A stretch of DNA of 27,293 bases, taken from a virus. Of this stretch, positions 23,839 through 27,293 are shown in pieces. Where the stretch lies: IMG/VR virus record IMGVR_UViG_3300017788_000139, positions 1-27,293 of that record; one strand, written 5' to 3'. The position numbers and the translations under genes are program-made. Under the pieces are notes generated by a model. It saw nothing but the letters and a program-made list of their open reading frames with translations, was not told the origin of the DNA and searched no databases. Within the stretch, counting starts at the first letter, position 1. Each line of letters opens with the position of its first letter.

Positions 23839-24171
23839 TTAATTAGTGATTTCTAGAAAGCTTAATAATACATCCATGCCACCAGCAGTATCACATCTCA
23901 CTTTAACTTGATCTCCAACTTCCAATACAATTTTTTGACCAGACAATACTTCAAAAGAAGATCCTGTTGGAATAGGAATATTTTTAATCAGGTTGGCATC
24001 TGCACCAACTGCTTTATCAATAACAACATCGGCAACAACAGATGAAGTTGCTACACAAGCAAGGTTGAGACCAATAATAATTGATGATGTGCTTGCAGGA
24101 ACTGTATAAACAGAAGTAAAACTTGTTCCTACAGCTGCACTTACTTTCGATTTAAAACTATTAGTTGCCAT
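23839..24171 (-). CDS. Small beta-rich virion protein, 110 aa
   Basis: The protein begins MATNSFKSKVSAAVGTSFTS and continues with VYTVPASTSSIIIGLNLACV, then PTGSSFEVLSGQKIVLEVGD. The alternating pattern of hydrophobic strands suggests one beta-sandwich domain. I recall similar small proteins among the virion genes of marine T4-like phages, without known function. It begins one base after the 89-aa gene (TAA G ATG) and ends 11 bp before the 746-aa fibre gene, so it is part of the same operon. It may be a collar, decoration or fibre-attachment protein. No catalytic motif is seen. Confidence 0.75.
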   Translation of the reverse strand: MATNSFKSKVSAAVGTSFTSVYTVPASTSSIIIGLNLACVATSSVVADVVIDKAVGADANLIKNIPIPTGSSFEVLSGQKIVLEVGDQVKVRCDTAGGMDVLLSFLEITN

Positions 24172-24172
24172 C

Positions 24173-24442
24173 TTATCCTAATGCAATTGTTAATGCCAAA
24201 ACATCTTCAACGAAAACAGGTGTTACCCACGACAGATCTCCTGATCCATTCGTTTGTAACACCTGTCTATCTACTCCATCATCTGATGGTAGTGTCAATG
24301 TATAACTAGCGGAAAGGTTCGCTGGCGCTCTTAGTGCTACTGAATTGTCGCCATTAGCAGATAATTCTTGTAACTCTAATTTATTCTGATTTTGTACGAC
24401 GACGCCGTTTTTAACGACGAACGCCTTAGCATTCGTTGCCAT
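24173..24442 (-). CDS. Small fibre-module protein, first gene of the leftward operon
   Basis: The 89-aa protein begins MATNAKAFVVKNGVVVQNQN. Residues about 45-73 (SYTLTLPSDDGVDRQVLQTN, GSGDLSWVTP) are the motif that usually ends a phage fibre shaft repeat, with the G-x2-x-QxLxTxGxGxxxW pattern. Here it forms a free-standing small protein. A related motif is found in the plus-strand 897-aa gene (GTAGQYLTSTGNGVTW, residues 143-158). It is the first gene behind the TATAAATA at 24481-24488 and has a GGGGAGAG ribosome site upstream. It may be a trimerising or capping piece of a fibre, or a decoration protein. Function is unknown. Confidence 0.75.
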   Translation of the reverse strand: MATNAKAFVVKNGVVVQNQNKLELQELSANGDNSVALRAPANLSASYTLTLPSDDGVDRQVLQTNGSGDLSWVTPVFVEDVLALTIALG

Positions 24443-24480
24443 GAAGGTTCACTCTCCCCTTCCACTAGGTTTTCTATGTT

Positions 24481-24488
24481 TATTTATA
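24481..24488 (-). promoter_or_regulatory. Consensus late promoter TATAAATA, leftward, of the adhesin operon
   Basis: Exact T4 late consensus on the minus strand, 38 nt upstream of the 89-aa start, in a 100-bp divergent intergenic region. It faces away from the rightward CATAAATA and would drive the six-gene unit that ends at the terminator at 12385-12409. Confidence 0.62.
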
Positions 24489-24506
24489 AGAAAAAAAATC
24501 CGAAAA

Positions 24507-24514
24507 CATAAATA
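24507..24514 (+). promoter_or_regulatory. Late-promoter motif CATAAATA, rightward
   Basis: Plus-strand CATAAATA lies 28 nt upstream of the 897-aa start at 24543. Together with the leftward TATAAATA 19 bp away it makes a divergent pair. A weak AGGGA ribosome site follows. This is the only regulatory element for plus-strand genes seen in the window. Confidence 0.5.
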
Positions 24515-24542
24515 TCTATTAGGAAAAATATAGGGAAATATA

Positions 24543-27236
24543 ATGCCATCACCAAACCAATTTCCTTGGTCAACAGTTGAAAAAATCGCTGCAAATCTTT
24601 TAGTAAATGGATTTCATAGTGGCATTAGTTTTGCATATGATTCTGTAAATGGAAGAGTTAATGCAACCGCAACAGGAGGAGGTGGCGGAGGATCAACACC
24701 ACCAAGTTTAAGTATTACTACTCAGGGTGCATCTGGATCAGGAGCACTAGAGTATAATAGTACTTCTGGTGTCCTTACTTATACTCCACCTTTACTCAGT
24801 GGATATGCTGCAAAAAATTCAGCTGAAGCATTTTCATCCTTGGTTGTAAACACCAGTATTTCTTCTTCCACTACTCAAACAAATTCTATTACTAATCTTG
24901 CTGGAACAGGTTCTCCATCATTTCCTAATGGATTGAATATAAGTTCTTTGTCTGTAAATGGAAGTAATGGAACTGCTGGGCAATACTTAACGAGCACTGG
25001 AAATGGAGTTACATGGTCAACAATCAGTTTTGTATCTGAAAATAGTTCACCTACTTTTAGTAATGCAACAATTACTGGAAATTTAAATGTATCTGGAACT
25101 ATCACTACCAATAATCTAACTACTTTAAATATTCAAAATAGTCAAATTGTTTTGAATGACAATGTTGTTGGTCAACCAACATCTAATGCTAATGTAATAG
25201 TTAATAGAGGATCAGCACTCGATACAGAACTACGCTGGAATGAATCTAGCGATAGATGGGAATTTACAAATGATGGTAATACTTATTTTAATATCCCTGT
25301 TCCTACTGACTACAATAATTACAACAATCTTTTAAATCGTCCTACTATTCCCGCAGCACAAGTTCAATCTGATTGGACAGCTACAACTGGAGTTTCTGCT
25401 ATTTTAAATAAACCTACTTTGTTTAGTGGCGCATACGAAGATCTCACGGGAAAACCAACAATTCCCACTTTACTACAAAATCTTAGTAATGTTTCTACTG
25501 CAACTCCAGTAACAGGAAATGTTCTTCGTTGGGATGGAACACAATGGTCTCCAGCATCAGCTGGTGGCACTGGTGGAGGTGGTGGAAGTGGGACGATGAT
25601 TGGTCCAGTTACTTCTACTGATAAAGCACTTGCAAGATTCAATGGAACTAATGGTCTTGAAGTTCAAAACTCATTGGTAATTATTGGTGATGATGGATCT
25701 ATTACTACACCGAAAGTAAGTAATCTAATTCCATTTTATTATCCTACGTTGGCGGAACTTCCCTCTGCTTCTGCTAATGCAGGAGCAGTAGCTTATACGG
25801 AATCTGGGGGTGCTTTATATTATGCACATAACAGTAATTGGACCAATCAAAGAATTGTTACTACATCAAGTTCGACATCATCCGATCTTCAAACATTAAT
25901 TGGTAATTTCCAGCAAACATATTCAACCTCTGTACAAGATTTTACCACTGGTACGACTCAACAAAATGCAGAAAGAAAAATTCTGAGATTGTCTGCATCT
26001 GGTGGTGCTACAAGTGATATTACAATTAGAGCAACATCAGGTATTATTATATCAAGAGTAAGTAATGAATTAACATTAACAGGTAAAGTTTATAATTTTA
26101 GTACAGAAACTGCAACTGGAAATCAAGTAAGATTAAGATTGCAGGAAATTGGAGTTGCTACTACTAACACTGATATTACTTTTGCTGGTGCTGATGGGTT
26201 GCAAGTTGAGAGAACTAATCCCACAACAATTACATTTAGAGCGCCAGCAAATACAGTAACTCAATACACAGATGGCATGGCAAAAGATGCCGCTGCTTTG
26301 ATGCTAATCAATGGTAGTAAAGTGGGTGTTACCTATACTTATGATAGTGTGAATAAAGTAATCAACACTATTGTGAGTGGCGGCGGTAGCGGTGGAACAG
26401 TTATCACATATGATTTCCAAGGAAGAAACACCACAAGTAACAATGCCTTCCTTGATTTAGTTCCAAGTTCAGGATTAACTGATAGTATTGAAATTACAGG
26501 CAGTGCAGGAACAACAGTTAACTGGGATTCTGGAAACAAGAGAATTACAATTGGTAGTGTTGCTCCTGTTCAAGCAGATTGGAATCAAACCAATAGCGCA
26601 TCACTTGATTTTATTTTAAATAAACCAACAATTCCTGCAGCATACACATTACCAACAGCTTCTGCTTCTGTTCTTGGTGGTATTAAAGTTGGTGCTAATT
26701 TAACAATCAATCCAGTAACAGGCGTTCTTGACGCAAATCCTGGATCATATACTTTACCAACAGCAACTGCAAGTGTTCTTGGTGGTATCAAAATTGGATC
26801 TGGATTGACGATAGATGGCAATGGAGTTGTCAGTGCTTCGGTAGCATCAAGTGTTCCTTCAATTCAAGATTTGTCAGGAACTACTGCTTCTCTTGCTCCT
26901 GACGCAACTGCAGAACTAAATATTACAGGATACAAAGCCTATTCGTTATTTAAAATTACCACCACAGCAGAAGCATGGGTTCGTGTTTATACAGACGATG
27001 CATCAAGAGATGCTGATGCTACAAGAAGTGAAGGTCAAGACCCTCTTGCTGGTACTGGTGTAATTAGCGAAATCAGAACTGATGGCGTTACAAATACAGT
27101 ATTAATCAGTCCTGGAATCTTAGGTTTTAATAATGACAACCCAAGAACAACTACAATTTATCTTTCTGTTACAAACAGAAGTACTTCTTCCACACCAATT
27201 ACAGTTACTCTAACAGCATTAAAGATCGGAGAATAA
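24543..27236 (+). CDS. Tail-fibre-like modular protein on the plus strand
   Basis: The 897-aa protein is built of phage fibre modules. Residues 16-50 (NLLVNGFHSGISFAYDSVNG, then a Gly-rich linker) are repeated at 584-618 (LMLINGSKVGVTYTYDSVNK, Gly-rich linker). LN[KR]PTIP-type elements occur near 265, 289, 303 and 692. Two copies of TA/SxASVLGGIK[VI]G lie at 701-735 and 736-768, period 35. Glycine-rich linkers are at 45-51, 341-350 and 613-618. The C-terminal domain (about 790-897) includes AWVRVYTDDASRDADATRSE and SPGILGFNNDN, a module I recall at the end of several marine cyanophage structural proteins. It lies opposite in strand to the rest of the structural genes. A receptor-binding or baseplate-associated fibre is likely. 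The weak AGGGA site and CATAAATA precede the start. Confidence 0.85.
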   Translation: MPSPNQFPWSTVEKIAANLLVNGFHSGISFAYDSVNGRVNATATGGGGGGSTPPSLSITTQGASGSGALEYNSTSGVLTYTPPLLSGYAAKNSAEAFSSLVVNTSISSSTTQTNSITNLAGTGSPSFPNGLNISSLSVNGSNGTAGQYLTSTGNGVTWSTISFVSENSSPTFSNATITGNLNVSGTITTNNLTTLNIQNSQIVLNDNVVGQPTSNANVIVNRGSALDTELRWNESSDRWEFTNDGNTYFNIPVPTDYNNYNNLLNRPTIPAAQVQSDWTATTGVSAILNKPTLFSGAYEDLTGKPTIPTLLQNLSNVSTATPVTGNVLRWDGTQWSPASAGGTGGGGGSGTMIGPVTSTDKALARFNGTNGLEVQNSLVIIGDDGSITTPKVSNLIPFYYPTLAELPSASANAGAVAYTESGGALYYAHNSNWTNQRIVTTSSSTSSDLQTLIGNFQQTYSTSVQDFTTGTTQQNAERKILRLSASGGATSDITIRATSGIIISRVSNELTLTGKVYNFSTETATGNQVRLRLQEIGVATTNTDITFAGADGLQVERTNPTTITFRAPANTVTQYTDGMAKDAAALMLINGSKVGVTYTYDSVNKVINTIVSGGGSGGTVITYDFQGRNTTSNNAFLDLVPSSGLTDSIEITGSAGTTVNWDSGNKRITIGSVAPVQADWNQTNSASLDFILNKPTIPAAYTLPTASASVLGGIKVGANLTINPVTGVLDANPGSYTLPTATASVLGGIKIGSGLTIDGNGVVSASVASSVPSIQDLSGTTASLAPDATAELNITGYKAYSLFKITTTAEAWVRVYTDDASRDADATRSEGQDPLAGTGVISEIRTDGVTNTVLISPGILGFNNDNPRTTTIYLSVTNRSTSSTPITVTLTALKIGE
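26643..26848 (+). repeat. Tandem VLGGIK fibre repeats
   Basis: Residues 701-735 and 736-768 of the 897-aa protein both start YTLPTAxASVLGGIK, followed by a glycine-rich strand and a TGV/NGV turn (35-residue period). ASVLGGIKVG is a common fibre motif of T4-type and other phages. Confidence 0.85.
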
Positions 27237-27239
27237 AAA

Positions 27240-27293
27240 ATGGCAATTTTTAAATCAGTTATTAATGTTAATAACGGAAACACTGGATGGACA
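27240..27293 (+). CDS. Start of a further plus-strand structural gene (cut by window edge)
   Basis: Eighteen codons are visible: MAIFKSVINVNNGNTGWT. The ATG lies three bases after the stop of the 897-aa gene. A GGAG ribosome site overlaps the end of that gene, so the two are probably translated from one message. I recall MAIFKS-N-terminal proteins among cyanophage virion genes, but nothing here decides the function. Confidence 0.7.
   Translation, partial: MAIFKSVINVNNGNTGWT

Noticed and set aside
24875-26821. Several minus-strand frames opposite the 897-aa gene
   Set aside because: Low-complexity Val/Pro-rich translations with no start signal, typical of the antisense of Thr/Gly-rich fibre sequence.
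1-27293. tRNA genes, which are common in this phage group
   Set aside because: Scanning the intergenic regions by eye gave no T-loop GGTTCGA-type sequence with matching stems. The gaps are also too short (all 100 bp or less) and are taken up by regulatory motifs.

Overview
The window is a stretch of the late (structural) region of a T4-like myovirus, most likely a marine cyanophage of the Synechococcus/Prochlorococcus type. The basis is gene order and protein family: reading leftwards on the minus strand, neck gp13 - neck gp14 - sheath stabiliser gp15 - small terminase gp16 - (three small genes) - large terminase gp17 - (one small gene) - sheath gp18 - tube gp19 - portal gp20 - core gp67 - prohead protease gp21 - scaffold gp22 - major capsid gp23. 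That is the T4 order 13-23. The host is inferred from the accessory small proteins and fibre modules as I remember them from marine T4-like phages. No photosynthesis gene lies in this window, so the host is not proven. I recognised no tRNA, integrase, transposon or CRISPR array.

Right to left: the partial gene at 27240-27293 and the 897-aa fibre-like gene at 24543-27236 are on the plus strand. A 100-bp divergent intergenic region (24443-24542) carries back-to-back late-promoter motifs. The minus-strand side opens a six-gene operon (24442 to 12431) of adhesin-like virion proteins: 89 aa, 110 aa, a 746-aa fibre with decapeptide shaft and beta-propeller-like domain, 124 aa, 299 aa with five carbohydrate-binding-module-like repeats, and a giant 2614-aa repeat protein. 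It ends at a strong rho-independent terminator whose T-run merges into a TATAAATA late promoter for gp13. In T4 this position just upstream of gene 13 holds gene 12 and wac (fibritin). Here it is filled by a host-contact cassette.

From gp13 to gp23 the genes are tightly packed, often overlapping as ATGA or TAATG. NATAAATA or CTAAATA motifs sit about 13-40 nt upstream of gp13, the 91-aa gene, gp18, gp20, gp67, gp22 and gp23. The one clear exception is upstream of the 77-aa zinc-ribbon gene and gp17. There a near-perfect sigma70-type promoter (TTGACA, 17 nt, TATAGT) is embedded, suggesting that the large terminase can be transcribed by unmodified host polymerase.

Together the genes make the prohead (20, 67, 21, 22, 23), the DNA-packaging motor (16, 17), the neck and tail (13, 14, 15, 18, 19) and a set of fibre or decoration proteins. 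There is no gene-free stretch longer than 300 bases; the two longest gaps are about 100 bp (24443-24542) and about 82 bp (12349-12430), both regulatory. Nothing here is an obviously new enzymatic system. The most interesting features are the modular adhesin cassette, the embedded sigma70 promoter, and the small zinc-finger genes flanking gp17.
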